A DNA stretch of 64,000 nt from Yoonia maritima. GTDB lineage: Bacteria > Pseudomonadota > Alphaproteobacteria > Rhodobacterales > Rhodobacteraceae. Below, piece after piece: positions 1 to 9,415 of the stretch. Within the stretch, counting starts at the first letter, position 1. Each line of letters opens with the position of its first letter. The stretch is taken from NCBI RefSeq assembly GCF_002933395.1, contig NZ_PKFN01000007.1, forward strand, positions 186,001 through 250,000, in the 5' to 3' direction. The position numbers and the translations under genes are program-made. Under the pieces are notes generated by a model. It saw nothing but the letters and a program-made list of their open reading frames with translations, was not told where the DNA came from and did no database searches.

Positions 1-115
1 CAGGATAGTCACCTTCTGTCAGTTCAAGTGCGTTCTGGCTTTCGCCAAGGACAGCGCCACCTGCACGTACAACCCAAGTTCCAGTTGCCGGACGAATTTT
101 GATGTGATCAGCCAT
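1..115 (-). CDS. DUF427 domain protein (3' end cut by window)
   Basis: Only the first 38 codons lie in the window; the gene continues past the left edge. The start is the ATG at 115. The visible peptide has the N-terminal signature of the DUF427 family, a GTWVVRAGG stretch followed by ESQNALEL and GDYP. DUF427 proteins are small (about 90-120 residues), beta-rich and of unknown biochemical role. The assignment rests on the N-terminus alone, but this motif is distinctive. Confidence 0.75.
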   Translation of the reverse strand, partial: MADHIKIRPATGTWVVRAGGAVLGESQNALELTEGDYP

Positions 116-193
116 GAGCGAATTCCTTTTGGTGAAGGCCGCAACAATTGTTACCGCCGTAGCGTGTTATGGGCGCAGTATGACAGTTTCATG

Positions 194-1978
194 TCAAAGC
201 GGAGCGCAGGCCTTAGACAGCCAAGCGCGCGTCGCATCATCAAGACGCGGCGCAAGAAGCGTGACTGTATCCGCATGGTAGCGATCAATCCAGTCCCGTT
301 CTGCCGTTGTCAGCAAGTCAGTATCAATCAGGTGTCGATCTAGGGGGACAAAGGTCAAGGTGTCAAAGGACAACATGTCTCGCTTGTCAGCGCCTGACAA
401 TTCTGGGGCAGGGACCACGGTGATCAGGTTTTCAATCCGAATGCCAAATTCCCCCTCGCGGTAGTAACCGGGCTCGTTTGACAGGATCATACCGGGCTCG
501 AGCGCAATGTCTGACCGGCGCGAGATACCTTGCGGTCCTTCGTGGACGCTCAGGTAGCTGCCAACCCCATGGCCTGTACCGTGATCATAGTCCTGCCCCG
601 CCAACCACAGGTTTGCACGTGCCAGAGAATCCAAATGCTGCCCTGCGACGCCTTTGGGGAACCGAATGCGGCTGATCGCGATCATGCCCTGCAGCACACG
701 CGTGTAGCAAATCCGATGTTCAGCTGTTGATGTGCCGACGATGATGGTGCGCGTGATGTCTGTTGTGCCATCCACGTATTGGCCACCACTATCAACTAAA
801 AGAAGCTCGCCTGTGTGGACTGTGCGGTTGGTCTTTTCGTTGACCCGGTAATGCACAATCGCGCCATTCGGGCCTGCGCCACTGATGGTTTCAAAGCTGA
901 TGTCACGCAGGGCATTTGTCTGAACGCGAAATGCCTCGAGCGCTTTGACCACATCGATTTCGGTTAGCTGACCTTTTGGTGCTTCGTCGTCTAACCATGC
1001 CAAGAATTTGACCATCGCAACAGCATCGCGGGCATGCGCAGCTTTTGCGCCCGAAATTTCTGTCGGGTTCTTAACTGCTTTTGGCAATAAACACGGATCT
1101 GGCCGTTTCACGGTTTCGATCTTTGCGTTTTCCAATGTGCTTTCAACGATGTTTGGGCAAGATCCAGCATCAATTTGTACAGATCCAGGTAGCCGTGCGA
1201 CATTTTCCAAGAAATGTGCGATATCGTGCACGGTTACATCATGGCCAAGGTGTTCGGAAACGCCGTCCGCCTTGCCGGTGCCTGCGAACAGATCAACCTG
1301 CCCAGTGGCATGAAGAATAGCAAAGGCCTGAGGGACAGGATTTCGTTCAACATCTGTCCCCCGTATGTTCAAAAGCCAAGCGATACTATCTGGGAGTGTG
1401 ATAATAGCAGACTGCGCGGATAGGTTTTTAGCAATGCGCGCGCGTTTTATGGTGTGTGTTTCACCTGCGTGCTCAATTGCATGGGGGGTGAAAGGCGCAG
1501 CTGGTGCCGTTGGTTGATCGTCCCATATTGTATCAATTAAATTGTCGACGGGGCGAAGTACATAGTCTTGCAAGTCTTTAGTTAGATTGTTGATTTCCTG
1601 CGCGGTATGAAGCCACGGGTCAAATCCGATCGTTGCGCTAGGTGGCAAGTGTTTCGCTATCCAATCAGCGAGCAGGGTTTCAGGCCAGTCCACCGGCGTG
1701 AACACGCTGTCCACTTCAGTGCGAACTTGCACGCGGTATCGTCCATCAACGAACACACCGGCGATGTCAGGCAGTACCGCGCAAAATCCTGCGGACCCCG
1801 AAAACCCTGTCAGCCAAGCCAATCGTGCATCGCGAGGTGCCACATATTCACCTTGGTGCGCATCGGCACGTGGGACGAGAAAAGCATCGAGCCCTTGTGC
1901 TTTCATTTGCGCGCGTAGCTCTGCAAGTCGGGGTGGGCCTTGTTCCGGGTTCGTTTGCGCCGCAAAATTTTGAAACAT
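194..1978 (-). CDS. Xaa-Pro aminopeptidase (M24B), aminopeptidase P family
   Basis: A 594-residue cytoplasmic metallopeptidase predicted to remove N-terminal residues that precede proline. It has the three-domain layout of the long aminopeptidase P family: two creatinase-like N-terminal domains (about 1-310) and a C-terminal pita-bread M24 domain. All five metal ligands can be placed: D396 and D407 (VDSGG and TTDITR), H470 (GTGHGVG), E502 (NEPGYY) and E516 (IRIEN). Length is normal for the eukaryote-like long form common in Rhodobacteraceae. It is transcribed toward the DUF427 gene and is probably a single transcription unit. Confidence 0.93.
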   Translation of the reverse strand: MFQNFAAQTNPEQGPPRLAELRAQMKAQGLDAFLVPRADAHQGEYVAPRDARLAWLTGFSGSAGFCAVLPDIAGVFVDGRYRVQVRTEVDSVFTPVDWPETLLADWIAKHLPPSATIGFDPWLHTAQEINNLTKDLQDYVLRPVDNLIDTIWDDQPTAPAAPFTPHAIEHAGETHTIKRARIAKNLSAQSAIITLPDSIAWLLNIRGTDVERNPVPQAFAILHATGQVDLFAGTGKADGVSEHLGHDVTVHDIAHFLENVARLPGSVQIDAGSCPNIVESTLENAKIETVKRPDPCLLPKAVKNPTEISGAKAAHARDAVAMVKFLAWLDDEAPKGQLTEIDVVKALEAFRVQTNALRDISFETISGAGPNGAIVHYRVNEKTNRTVHTGELLLVDSGGQYVDGTTDITRTIIVGTSTAEHRICYTRVLQGMIAISRIRFPKGVAGQHLDSLARANLWLAGQDYDHGTGHGVGSYLSVHEGPQGISRRSDIALEPGMILSNEPGYYREGEFGIRIENLITVVPAPELSGADKRDMLSFDTLTFVPLDRHLIDTDLLTTAERDWIDRYHADTVTLLAPRLDDATRAWLSKACAPL

Positions 1979-2050
1979 ATCAATGCCCTAAAAGTAAGGT
2001 TTCTAAAAACACGACGCCGGTAGATCAAATTTAGCTAAATTTGATCGCGC

Positions 2051-3931
2051 CTAGCCCGCTTTTCGCATTCCAAGAACACGTGCGCGTTTTCGCGGATCGG
2101 TGTCGAATAGGCTCGCAAGTTGTTCGGTCATTGCCCCGGCAAGCTGCTCAACATCGGTAATTGTCACTGCGCGTTCGTAATAGCGTGTCACATCGTGACC
2201 GATCCCAATCGCAACCAATTCGACGGCTTTACGCTTTTCGACCATGGCAATCACATCACGCAGGTGTTTCTCTAGGTAGTTGGCGGGGTTCACTGACAGA
2301 GTGGAATCATCCACCGGCGCGCCGTCCGAGATTACCATTAGTACTTTGCGCTGCTCTGGTCGGTTTACAACACGGCGGTGCGCCCATTCAAGCGCCTCTC
2401 CGTCGATGTTTTCTTTCAGCAAGCCCTCTTTCATCATCAGCCCAAGGTTCGGACGGGTCCTGCGCCATGGTGCGTCAGCAGATTTGTAGATGATGTGGCG
2501 TAGGTCGTTCAGGCGACCTGGCTTAGCCTCGCGGCCTTCCCCAAGCCATTTTTCACGAGACTGCCCGCCTTTCCACGCTTTGGTGGTGAAACCTAAAATC
2601 TCAACTTTGACATCGCAGCGTTCCAGCGTCCGTGCCATCACATCTGCACAGATTGCAGCGATCGAGATCGGCCGACCGCGCATTGAGCCTGAGTTGTCGA
2701 GTAATAGCGTCACAACGGTATCGCGAAATTCAGTGTCTTTTTCCACTTTGAACGAAAGCGGGGTCGTCGGCGATGCAACGACGCGCGCCAAACGGCCAGC
2801 GTCCAAAATACCCTCTTCGCGGTCGAATTCCCACGACCGGTTTTGTTGTGCTTGAAGACGGCGCTGCAGTTTATTGGCTAGCCGGCTGACGGCACCTTTC
2901 AGCGGATCCAGCTGTTGGTCGAGGTATGCGCGTAGGCGTTCAAGCTCTGCAACTTCGGCTAAATCTTCGGCACCGATTTCTTCGTCGAATTCGGTCGTAA
3001 AGACCGTGTAATCAGGATCAGCATCAGACACCGGTTGTGGAGCAGGTGGCTCAAGCGGGGCTTCGCCCTCGGGCATTTCGGCTTCTTCGCCCATTTCTTG
3101 GTCAGCCTGTTCGTCCATGCTGACCTGCGCCTGACTGGCGTCTTGTTGTTCGTCTTGTGATTGCTCTGGTGCGGCATCGGCTTCTTCGCCTTCGTCATCA
3201 TCGTCGCCGGTGCTATCCGGTTCTTGCTGATCTTCGTCGCTACCTTCTTCGGCTTGGTCGTCTTGATCATCATCAAGACTGTCTGGATCATCGCCAAGCT
3301 GATCGCCATAGCCCATGTCACTGATCAACTGGCGTGCAAGTTTCGCAAAGGCTTGTTGGTCGTTCAGTGTGTTTTCAAGATTATCGAGCGTGCCGTCGCA
3401 GTGATCCTCGATAAAGCCACGCCACAGTTCCATGACGTTGTCTGCACCCTTGGGTAGATCACGACCGGTCGCCATGTGGCGAATCAAGTAGCCAGTGGCG
3501 ACCGACAAAGGTGCGTCAGCAGCCTGCGTGATCTGGTCATAGCCCTTGCGCATTGCTTCGTTTTCGATTTTGGCGTCGATGTTGCCAGCGGTGCCGGGCA
3601 TGTGTTGCGCGCCAACGGCTTCGATCCGGGCGGTTTCCATCGCATCATACAGATCACGTGCCATTTGCCCTTGGGGCATGTAGCGCGCGGATACTTTTGG
3701 ATCGTGGAATTTGTGGCGGAGCGCAAAAGCATCTGCCGTGCCGCGTGCCAAAAGCACCTCATCACGGGTCATGCGCCGCGTCACTTGAGGCAGGCGTATG
3801 CTGTCGGCTGTCTGGCCTGCAGGATCCACCGAATAGGTGACCGACAATTCAGAATCGTCGGCCAGAACTTTGGTCGCCTCGGCAAGTGCCTTTTTGAACG
3901 GGTCGGCAGGATTATCGGTAGGTTTGTTCAT
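2051..3931 (-). CDS. cobT: Cobaltochelatase subunit CobT
   Basis: CobT (626 residues) is the VWA-domain partner of the AAA+ ATPase CobS; together they load cobalt into hydrogenobyrinate a,c-diamide with CobN in the aerobic B12 pathway. Visible parts are an N-terminal helical region, a very acidic low-complexity linker (about 215-295, mostly D, E and Q) and a C-terminal VWA domain with the MIDAS motif DNSGSM at 412-417. An AAAGGA ribosome binding site lies 8 nt before the ATG at 3931. cobS is encoded on the same strand about 1.8 kb upstream, separated by three unrelated genes. The acidic linker is a normal feature of the family. Confidence 0.96.
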   Translation of the reverse strand: MNKPTDNPADPFKKALAEATKVLADDSELSVTYSVDPAGQTADSIRLPQVTRRMTRDEVLLARGTADAFALRHKFHDPKVSARYMPQGQMARDLYDAMETARIEAVGAQHMPGTAGNIDAKIENEAMRKGYDQITQAADAPLSVATGYLIRHMATGRDLPKGADNVMELWRGFIEDHCDGTLDNLENTLNDQQAFAKLARQLISDMGYGDQLGDDPDSLDDDQDDQAEEGSDEDQQEPDSTGDDDDEGEEADAAPEQSQDEQQDASQAQVSMDEQADQEMGEEAEMPEGEAPLEPPAPQPVSDADPDYTVFTTEFDEEIGAEDLAEVAELERLRAYLDQQLDPLKGAVSRLANKLQRRLQAQQNRSWEFDREEGILDAGRLARVVASPTTPLSFKVEKDTEFRDTVVTLLLDNSGSMRGRPISIAAICADVMARTLERCDVKVEILGFTTKAWKGGQSREKWLGEGREAKPGRLNDLRHIIYKSADAPWRRTRPNLGLMMKEGLLKENIDGEALEWAHRRVVNRPEQRKVLMVISDGAPVDDSTLSVNPANYLEKHLRDVIAMVEKRKAVELVAIGIGHDVTRYYERAVTITDVEQLAGAMTEQLASLFDTDPRKRARVLGMRKAG

Positions 3932-4007
3932 CGGCAGCGTCCTTTGTTGCTTTGCAAACTAGAACCCGATGCACGCAATGACCAGAGGGCAGACGCCGAA
4001 ACCTAGG

Positions 4008-4373
4008 CTATTCTTCCTCCAAGTGATCGTATTCAAATGTAATCATAGCCTCGGGTGCGATTTCAAATACGCTATCAACCATTTCATGCATGTTGTTCAA
4101 CCGCGCAACGCCGCGAATGACGGTGCCTTCTTCGTCCACAAAAGCGAGCCGTGGCTGATAGGTTTTACCGCCAACTTCGATCGATCCTTCGTCAAATAGA
4201 TACGCTAATTCGGTCACGATACCTTCGACGTTGGCCTTTGCGATGTCTTCGCTCATGCTTTCTGCAAATAAAGGAAGTAGCGTGTGTGCGACAAGCGTTG
4301 TCGCGGCTTCGACCAAATCTTCGTGACCGATAACATAGCCATCAGGAAGTTCGGTCCCAATTTTCATTTTCAT
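4008..4373 (-). CDS. Hypothetical protein, 121 aa, acidic
   Basis: I do not recognise this family. The protein is small, acidic and soluble, with no signal peptide, membrane helix or cysteine. It begins MKMKIG and ends in an acidic HLEEE tail. A clear GGAG ribosome binding site (TAGGAGATTAAC) precedes the ATG at 4373, and normal codon use supports a real gene. It lies 76 bp upstream of cobT on the same strand and could share its transcript, but nothing in the sequence ties it to cobalt insertion. Confidence 0.7.
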   Translation of the reverse strand: MKMKIGTELPDGYVIGHEDLVEAATTLVAHTLLPLFAESMSEDIAKANVEGIVTELAYLFDEGSIEVGGKTYQPRLAFVDEEGTVIRGVARLNNMHEMVDSVFEIAPEAMITFEYDHLEEE

Positions 4374-4465
4374 GTTAATCTCCTACTCTTAAACTTTTCG
4401 TAATAATACGGTGAAAACCGACGGGATTGTGACATTCTCGGGGCGTTTCAAGTACAGCTTTAAGT

Positions 4466-4861
4466 TTAGCTTAATAAAAGTCCAGTACACTCTCGGATTA
4501 GGCGGGTCGCCTGATTCTGTGCCCAATTGGCATCGTAAGGATCATCGTTGAATGCAGCGCGGGTCAAGAGGGCAGCGTGCGCTGATTTCGACGCAATACG
4601 CCAACTTAGGACATCACGTGCATGGTCTGTCGGCATAATCGCGTTAATGAGCTGTACCATGTTGTCGCGCTGGGTCTGCGTCACTTCTGAACCTTCTCCG
4701 TCAAACATCCACTGAAATTCCATTGTCGCTGAAAATCTTCCAGCGCAGGTTGCGAACACGCGAAGCTGTTCATCTTCGGGACCGAAATCGGCGTGGGCTG
4801 CCTGTATGGTCATCATGACACAAAGGGCTAATTTGATTAGATGGTGCGCGAAATGTTCCAT
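4466..4861 (-). CDS. Small secreted hypothetical protein
   Basis: A 131-residue protein with an N-terminal export signal: a hydrophobic LIKLALCVMMTIQAAHA core with a likely signal peptidase I cleavage after AHA, near residue 24. The mature part contains two cysteines (in FATCAG and IRECTG) that could form a disulfide in the periplasm. No ribosome binding site is obvious before the ATG at 4861, so the start is uncertain. Family not recognised. It sits between the 121-residue gene and a divergent FMN reductase gene. Confidence 0.6.
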   Translation of the reverse strand: MEHFAHHLIKLALCVMMTIQAAHADFGPEDEQLRVFATCAGRFSATMEFQWMFDGEGSEVTQTQRDNMVQLINAIMPTDHARDVLSWRIASKSAHAALLTRAAFNDDPYDANWAQNQATRLIRECTGLLLS

Positions 4862-5060
4862 AATTTTATGCTATCTGGGCACTGTGCGCGATCAACGCCC
4901 CAAGAGTATTGCCAGCGCTCCATTCGCATAGGTGTTTGTGCGGAAGGGGTGTAGGGATTGTCTTCATTCGCGCACAGACGCTGCGCTCGTGTGTGGATTG
5001 TCGACGGCGTGCTTAGCCTTAAGTTAATCGTAGAAATGAAATCAAACCTAGGAGATGACG

Positions 5061-5642
5061 ATGTCCACCCTCCCTAAAATTGCTGTAATCATTGGTTCGA
5101 CCCGTGAAACTCGCTTTGCTGATAAACCAGCTGCTTGGCTAATGAAGCAGGCCGAGGCGCGTGATGATTTTACCGCAGAGCTTGTCGATCTGCGTGATTA
5201 TGATTTGCCACTGTTTAACGAAGCCGCATCAAATAAATGGATGCCAAGCACCGATCCCAAAGCCATCGCGTGGCAGGAAAAGCTGGCCGAGTTCGACGGC
5301 TATATTTTTGTTGTCGCTGAATATAACCATTCGATCACTGGCGCGCTGAAAAATGCGTTGGATCAGGCGTACAATGAATGGAACCGTAAACCGATGGGCT
5401 ATCTAGGGTATGGCGGGGTCGGTGCGGCGCGCGCGGTGGAACATCTGCGTCTGATTGGTGTCGAGCTTGCCATGGTGCCCGTCCACGGTGCCGTTCACAT
5501 CGGTGGTGGGGACTTTATGGCTGTGCATCCAATGGGTTCTGATGATCCGATTGAAACAATCGAAGACCACATCTTGCCCGCCGCGAACGATATGTTCGAT
5601 GATATGGTTTGGTGGGGGAACGCCACCAAAGCCGTACGTTAA
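5061..5642 (+). CDS. NADPH-dependent FMN reductase-like flavodoxin-fold protein
   Basis: This protein of about 193 residues has the flavodoxin-like fold of the NADPH:FMN reductase/quinone reductase family. The FMN-phosphate loop appears near the N-terminus as IIGSTRETRF, the flavin-contacting segment as VAEYNHSITGALKNALD, and a YGGVGAARAVEHLR segment follows, as in ArsH/ChrR-like enzymes. The reading frame opens at 5055, but the GGAG at 5051-5054 abuts that ATG; the ATG at 5061 has a proper 6-nt spacing and is preferred. It converges on cobS across a shared terminator. The substrate is unknown. Confidence 0.88.
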   Translation: MSTLPKIAVIIGSTRETRFADKPAAWLMKQAEARDDFTAELVDLRDYDLPLFNEAASNKWMPSTDPKAIAWQEKLAEFDGYIFVVAEYNHSITGALKNALDQAYNEWNRKPMGYLGYGGVGAARAVEHLRLIGVELAMVPVHGAVHIGGGDFMAVHPMGSDDPIETIEDHILPAANDMFDDMVWWGNATKAVR

Positions 5643-5650
5643 ATACAAGA

Positions 5651-5675
5651 AAGGCGGGGAACTCCCCGCCTTTTT
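5651..5675. terminator. Bidirectional rho-independent terminator
   Basis: A perfect 10-bp stem (AAGGCGGGGA paired with TCCCCGCCTT) around a 2-nt centre is flanked by A and T runs. It lies 8 bp after the FMN reductase stop and just downstream of the convergent cobS stop, so it can serve both strands. Confidence 0.9.
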
Positions 5676-5689
5676 CAATGTGATATTGC

Positions 5690-6676
5690 TTACCCGAGGC
5701 TCAGGCTAGCTGCGCTTTCAGGTAGCTCTTCGTCAAAGCAGCGTTGATAGAATTCAGCAACGGTTTGACGTTCGAGTTCATCGCATTTGTTCAAGAACGA
5801 TAGGCGGAACGCGTATCCGACGTCTTGGAAGATGCGGGTGTTTTCTGCCCATGCCAATACGGTACGCGGTGACATCACAGTGGACAAATCACCGTTCATA
5901 AATGCGGTGCGGGTCAGATCCGCGACAGTAACCATCTGGCTGATCATTTTGCGGCCTTGTTCGGTATTGAAATGCGGTGATTTCGACACCACGATAGCTG
6001 CTTCGGCATCGTGTGAAAGGTAGTTCAGCGTTGCCACAAGTGACCAACGGTCCATTTGGGCTTGGTTAATCTGCTGTGTCCCGTGGTACAGCCCAGTTGT
6101 ATCGCCCAAGCCTACAGTATTCGCCGTCGCAAACAGTCGGAAATATTTGTTGGGGGTGATGATCTCGTTCTGATCCATCAAGGTCAGTTTACCATCTGCT
6201 TCGAGAACGCGTTGAATGACGAACATAACGTCAGCGCGGCCTGCGTCATATTCATCAAATACGATTGCAACCGGGTTGCGAAGCGCCCAAGGCAAAATGC
6301 CTTCGTGAAATTCGGTAACCTGTACGCCATCACGCAATTTAATCGCGTCTTTCCCGATAAGGTCGATGCGGGAAATGTGGCTGTCAAGGTTCACACGTAC
6401 CGCTGGCCAGTTCAGTCGCGCGGCAACTTGTTCGATGTGGGAAGATTTACCTGTCCCGTGGTACCCTTGGATCATGACGCGGCGATTGTAGCCGAATCCA
6501 GCAAGAATCGCCAAAGTGGTATCTGGGTCGAACTTATATGTGCTGTCGATGTCAGGAACGCGATCTGTGCGATCGGCAAAGCCCTTGATTTTCATATCAC
6601 TGTCGATGCCAAACACTTCGCGGACCGAAATATCTTCGGTCGGTTTTGCGTTCATATCCAGTGTGCCGTCAGCCAT
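5690..6676 (-). CDS. cobS: Cobaltochelatase AAA+ ATPase subunit CobS
   Basis: CobS (328 residues) hydrolyses ATP to drive cobalt insertion by the CobNST complex in aerobic cobalamin synthesis. The AAA+ core is clear: Walker A GYHGTGKS at 71-78, Walker B IVFDEYD at 138-144, and a sensor-like LFATANT segment further on. Length matches known CobS. The ATG at 6676 opens the family-typical N-terminus with SVREVFGID. Its partner cobT lies downstream on the same strand after three other genes. Upstream, the ECF sigma gene is divergent. Confidence 0.97.
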   Translation of the reverse strand: MADGTLDMNAKPTEDISVREVFGIDSDMKIKGFADRTDRVPDIDSTYKFDPDTTLAILAGFGYNRRVMIQGYHGTGKSSHIEQVAARLNWPAVRVNLDSHISRIDLIGKDAIKLRDGVQVTEFHEGILPWALRNPVAIVFDEYDAGRADVMFVIQRVLEADGKLTLMDQNEIITPNKYFRLFATANTVGLGDTTGLYHGTQQINQAQMDRWSLVATLNYLSHDAEAAIVVSKSPHFNTEQGRKMISQMVTVADLTRTAFMNGDLSTVMSPRTVLAWAENTRIFQDVGYAFRLSFLNKCDELERQTVAEFYQRCFDEELPESAASLSLG

Positions 6677-6829
6677 GTGTGCCGCCTTTGCGTTAATCGT
6701 CTAATGTTGCGTTATCGGATGCACCATATCGCGTGCCACGGCAAGTACCAGAGGGCGCGGCAAAGTTTGCAAAACCGATTTGGCCTTTGCGTTTTTATGT
6801 GCTTAGGTTTTGGGCAGCAAGGAGTGACC

Positions 6830-7372
6830 ATGACATCGCTTGAAGACATTGAACACTATATCGATCGTATCGCTTTGGGGGATCGTGATGCATTCGCGTC
6901 ACTATATAATTCGACCTCGGCGAAACTTTTTGGCGTCACCTTGCGTGTGTTGAATAACCGCGCTGAAGCGGACGACGCATTGCAGGAGGTTTACATCAAG
7001 GTTTGGCGTGCCGCAGGCCGCTATCAGTCAAATGGCCTAAGCCCGATGACATGGCTGATCACAATAGCACGAAATCACGCTATTGATCGGTTGCGTGCCC
7101 GTAAAAAAGGGCAAGCGGGTTTGGACGAAGTCGCTGAGCTTGCTGATCCGGCTGCCGGACCAGAGGCGCAAGCGATTGCATCTTCGCAAAGGGCGCAGAT
7201 TAACGACTGTCTTGATGAATTGCCCGCTGACCGGGCCGAATCTGTGCGACGCGCCTATCTTGATGGCGACACTTATCAAGATTTGGCGGACCTGATGCAG
7301 GTGCCGTTGAATACGATCCGTACATGGCTGCGCCGCAGCCTGATCAAATTAAAGGACTGTCTGTCAAAATGA
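6830..7372 (+). CDS. ECF sigma factor (SigK-like, RskA-associated)
   Basis: A 180-residue extracytoplasmic-function sigma factor. Region 2 spans about 15-92, with the DDALQEVYIKVWR and MTWLITIARNHAIDRLR signatures; region 4 spans about 120-175, with DLADLMQVPLNTIRTWLRRS as the helix-turn-helix. The open frame extends far upstream, but that part overlaps cobS antisense; the ATG at 6830 follows an AAGGAG ribosome binding site and starts exactly where family homology starts. Its stop overlaps the anti-sigma start (ATGA), so the two are translationally coupled. The likely stimulus is envelope or redox stress. Confidence 0.92.
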   Translation: MTSLEDIEHYIDRIALGDRDAFASLYNSTSAKLFGVTLRVLNNRAEADDALQEVYIKVWRAAGRYQSNGLSPMTWLITIARNHAIDRLRARKKGQAGLDEVAELADPAAGPEAQAIASSQRAQINDCLDELPADRAESVRRAYLDGDTYQDLADLMQVPLNTIRTWLRRSLIKLKDCLSK

Positions 7373-8043
7373 CTGATGACGTCACAGATGATGCCCCCCT
7401 TTCGGCTGCTGCCGAATATGCGCTGGGCCTGTTAACCCCTTCAGAGGCGCGCGCCTTTGAAGAGCAGATGAATCGCGACCTCAATTTGCGAGCAGAGCTT
7501 GTGCTATGGCAGGAACACCTTGTCACGCTTACTGATGATATCGCTCCGGTTGCTCCGCCTGAACATACGTTTCAAGAGATTGCGAATAGATTGTTTGGTG
7601 TTCAACAGAAACGTTGGAGCCTGACTTCGCTTCTTGCCGGCGCCGTGAGCGCGATTGCTTTGGCAGCAGCGGTTGCATTTGTTGTTCTTCCCGCGCCCAA
7701 CCCCACGCAAAACGATCTTATCGCTGGATTGGTCGGTGATGAGATTGGTCTGCAAGTGGATGCCGTCTTTGACCCCGATACGAATACGCTGACCGTCGAT
7801 CGCGTGGCCGGTGGCCCCGCAGAAGGCCGCGTGTTTGAAATTTGGTTGATCGCGGGCGATGATGCGCCTGTATCGCTAGGTCTGCTACCAGATGCGCCAA
7901 ATGGCCAAGTGCAGATTGCAACTGAACTTGCAGCACTATTTGCAGGTGGCGTTCTTGCGCTGAGTGATGAACCCCCCGGCGGGTCACCAACAGGCGCGCC
8001 AACAGGCGATGTGGTTGCGGTTGCACCGTTTAGCAACGTCTAG
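7369..8043 (+). CDS. Membrane anti-sigma factor, RskA family
   Basis: A 224-residue single-pass protein. The cytoplasmic N-terminal part (1-80) has the anti-sigma signature AAEYALGLLTPSEARAFE, one transmembrane helix lies at about 86-108, and the periplasmic C-terminal domain has the RskA-type VFEIWLIAGD...PVSLGLL pattern. There is no HxxxCxxC zinc motif. Starting at 7369 gives the ATGA overlap with the sigma gene; the frame opens earlier, at 7324, but only inside the sigma gene. It should hold the sigma factor at the membrane and release it by regulated proteolysis, as established for RskA/SigK in mycobacteria. Confidence 0.9.
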   Translation: MTDDVTDDAPLSAAAEYALGLLTPSEARAFEEQMNRDLNLRAELVLWQEHLVTLTDDIAPVAPPEHTFQEIANRLFGVQQKRWSLTSLLAGAVSAIALAAAVAFVVLPAPNPTQNDLIAGLVGDEIGLQVDAVFDPDTNTLTVDRVAGGPAEGRVFEIWLIAGDDAPVSLGLLPDAPNGQVQIATELAALFAGGVLALSDEPPGGSPTGAPTGDVVAVAPFSNV

Positions 8044-8067
8044 ACCTTCCTGATTTAAGGATTAGGT

Positions 8068-8099
8068 GGCCGCCCTGTAAAAGCAGGGCGGCCTTTTTT
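8068..8099 (+). terminator. Rho-independent terminator after anti-sigma gene
   Basis: Ten-base-pair stem GGCCGCCCTG/CAGGGCGGCC with a 6-nt loop, followed by TTTTTT, starting 24 bp after the anti-sigma stop. It separates the sigma operon from the fasciclin gene. Confidence 0.93.
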
Positions 8100-8138
8100 C
8101 AACAAAAAACAGTTGTTTAAAATTTTTTTGAGAAACGC

Positions 8139-8166
8139 TGAAACTATTTGCACAGCCAACGCGTGG
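8139..8166 (+). promoter_or_regulatory. Possible ECF-type promoter of the fasciclin gene
   Basis: A TGAAAC element (8139-8144), a 17-bp spacer and CGTGG (8162-8166) resemble the GAAAC/CGT architecture of many ECF-dependent promoters and sit about 48 bp before the fasciclin start. A GAGAAAC...GTTTCTC inverted repeat (8130-8136 and 8166-8172) surrounds it. I found no matching element before the sigma gene, so control by the neighbouring sigma factor is conjecture. Confidence 0.35.
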
Positions 8167-8213
8167 TTTCTCTCGACCGCGGCAAAAACGCCCCGGAAAC
8201 TTTGGAGAGACCG

Positions 8214-8786
8214 ATGATGAAATTTACTAAAACATTCACAACAACGATCGCTTTGACAATCGCAGCGGGCACTGCATTCGCGGCAAGCCATGCAATGAAC
8301 CCGACAGTTGGCGGCGCTGAGATGTTGGAATCTAAAAACATCGTTGAAAATGCAGTGAACAGCCCGATCCACAAAACTTTGGTTGCTGCTGTCGTTCAAG
8401 CAGAGCTTGCTGAAACACTGTCTGGTGAAGGTCCGTTCACAGTATTCGCACCGACAGACGATGCATTTGCAAAACTCCCTGCAGGTTCGGTCGAAGAACT
8501 ACTGAAGCCAGAAAACGCAGATCGCTTGGTGCAAATTTTGACATGCCACGTCGTAGCCGCTGATGCGATGTCTGATGCAATTCAAGGTATGATCGCGGAC
8601 GACAACGGACGTCATCCAGTTCCAACTCTCGGCGGGTGTACACTGCAAGCGACATATGACAACGGAACAATCATGCTCGAGGACGAACAGGGTCAGGTCG
8701 CTACAGTGACTGTCGCTGATGTGAAGCAATCAAACGGTGTTATCCACGTGATTGATACTGTGATGCTGCCCGCCGTTCAGGGCTAA
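8214..8786 (+). CDS. Secreted fasciclin (FAS1) domain protein
   Basis: A 190-residue exported protein. A Sec signal peptide (residues 1-23, ending AFA) is followed by one FAS1 domain with its conserved first box GPFTVFAPTDDAFAKLP and the second box NGVIHVIDTVMLP near the C-terminus. FAS1 domains mediate adhesion or small-ligand binding. The ATG at 8214 follows GGAG at 8204-8207; the next codon is also ATG. Pairing of a sigK/rskA-type system with a FAS1 gene is known from mycobacteria (MPT70/MPT83) and recurs in proteobacteria, which suggests this is a regulatory target. Confidence 0.92.
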   Translation: MMKFTKTFTTTIALTIAAGTAFAASHAMNPTVGGAEMLESKNIVENAVNSPIHKTLVAAVVQAELAETLSGEGPFTVFAPTDDAFAKLPAGSVEELLKPENADRLVQILTCHVVAADAMSDAIQGMIADDNGRHPVPTLGGCTLQATYDNGTIMLEDEQGQVATVTVADVKQSNGVIHVIDTVMLPAVQG

Positions 8787-8914
8787 CGAGGTTGTGCAGG
8801 GCGGCAGGTGGTTGGTTTCCCCGTACTTTTGTAATGCCGCTTCTCACAGCAAGGTGCATCGCCTGAAATATGGCGATGCGCTACAATATCCCAAAGTCGA
8901 TAGGAGAATACACC

Positions 8915-9376
8915 ATGCAACGCAGAAATTTTATGGCACTGTCGCTTGCCGCAATTGCGTCTGGACGTGGCGTGTTCGCGCAGGAAGCGTTTGAGGTGAC
9001 GCGCTCTGAACGTGAATGGCGCGCGATGTTGACCGACATTCAATACCAAGTGATGCGCGAAGAAGCGACAGAGCGCGCGGGATCATCACCCTTGGATAAA
9101 AACTATGCCGACGGAACCTATTATTGTCGCGGATGCGATTTGGCGCTTTATCCATCCGACACGAAGTATGACAGCGGTACAGGCTGGCCGAGCTTTTATG
9201 AAAGCCTGCCCAACGCAATTGGTACAAAAGAAGATCGGAAGCTGTTTTCAGTTAGAACTGAATGCCATTGCCGTCGATGCGGTAGCCATTTGGGGCATAT
9301 TTTTGACGATGGTCCACAGCCAACAGGTAAACGGCACTGTCTAAATGGCGTCAGCTTGGTCTTTCGTGCTGCGTAA
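8915..9376 (+). CDS. msrB: Exported peptide-methionine (R)-S-oxide reductase MsrB
   Basis: A 153-residue MsrB that reduces methionine-R-sulfoxide in proteins. The two zinc-binding CxxC pairs (CRGC and CRRC), the DSGTGWPSFY segment and the catalytic cysteine in GKRHCLNG are all present. Unlike cytosolic MsrB it starts MQRRNFMALSLAAIA, a signal peptide with a twin arginine, so it probably works in the periplasm after Tat or Sec export. A TAGGAG ribosome binding site fixes the ATG at 8915. Its position behind the sigma/anti-sigma/fasciclin genes fits an envelope oxidative-stress role. Confidence 0.92.
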   Translation: MQRRNFMALSLAAIASGRGVFAQEAFEVTRSEREWRAMLTDIQYQVMREEATERAGSSPLDKNYADGTYYCRGCDLALYPSDTKYDSGTGWPSFYESLPNAIGTKEDRKLFSVRTECHCRRCGSHLGHIFDDGPQPTGKRHCLNGVSLVFRAA

Positions 9377-9394
9377 ATAAACATGGCAAAATAT

Positions 9395-9415
9395 GGGCGT
9401 TGCGCCCGTTTTTTT
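9395..9415 (+). terminator. Rho-independent terminator after msrB
   Basis: GGGCG-TTG-CGCCC hairpin followed by GTTTTTTT, 18 bp past the msrB stop. Confidence 0.85.

Noticed and set aside
3161-3457. Plus-strand frame encoding a hydrophobic peptide over cobT
   Set aside because: It mirrors the acidic Asp/Glu-rich linker of cobT; the apparent membrane protein is a strand artefact.
6056-6829. Upstream extension of the sigma-factor frame
   Set aside because: It is antisense to cobS and its upstream region, lacks homology, and a good AAGGAG ribosome binding site precedes the ATG at 6830.
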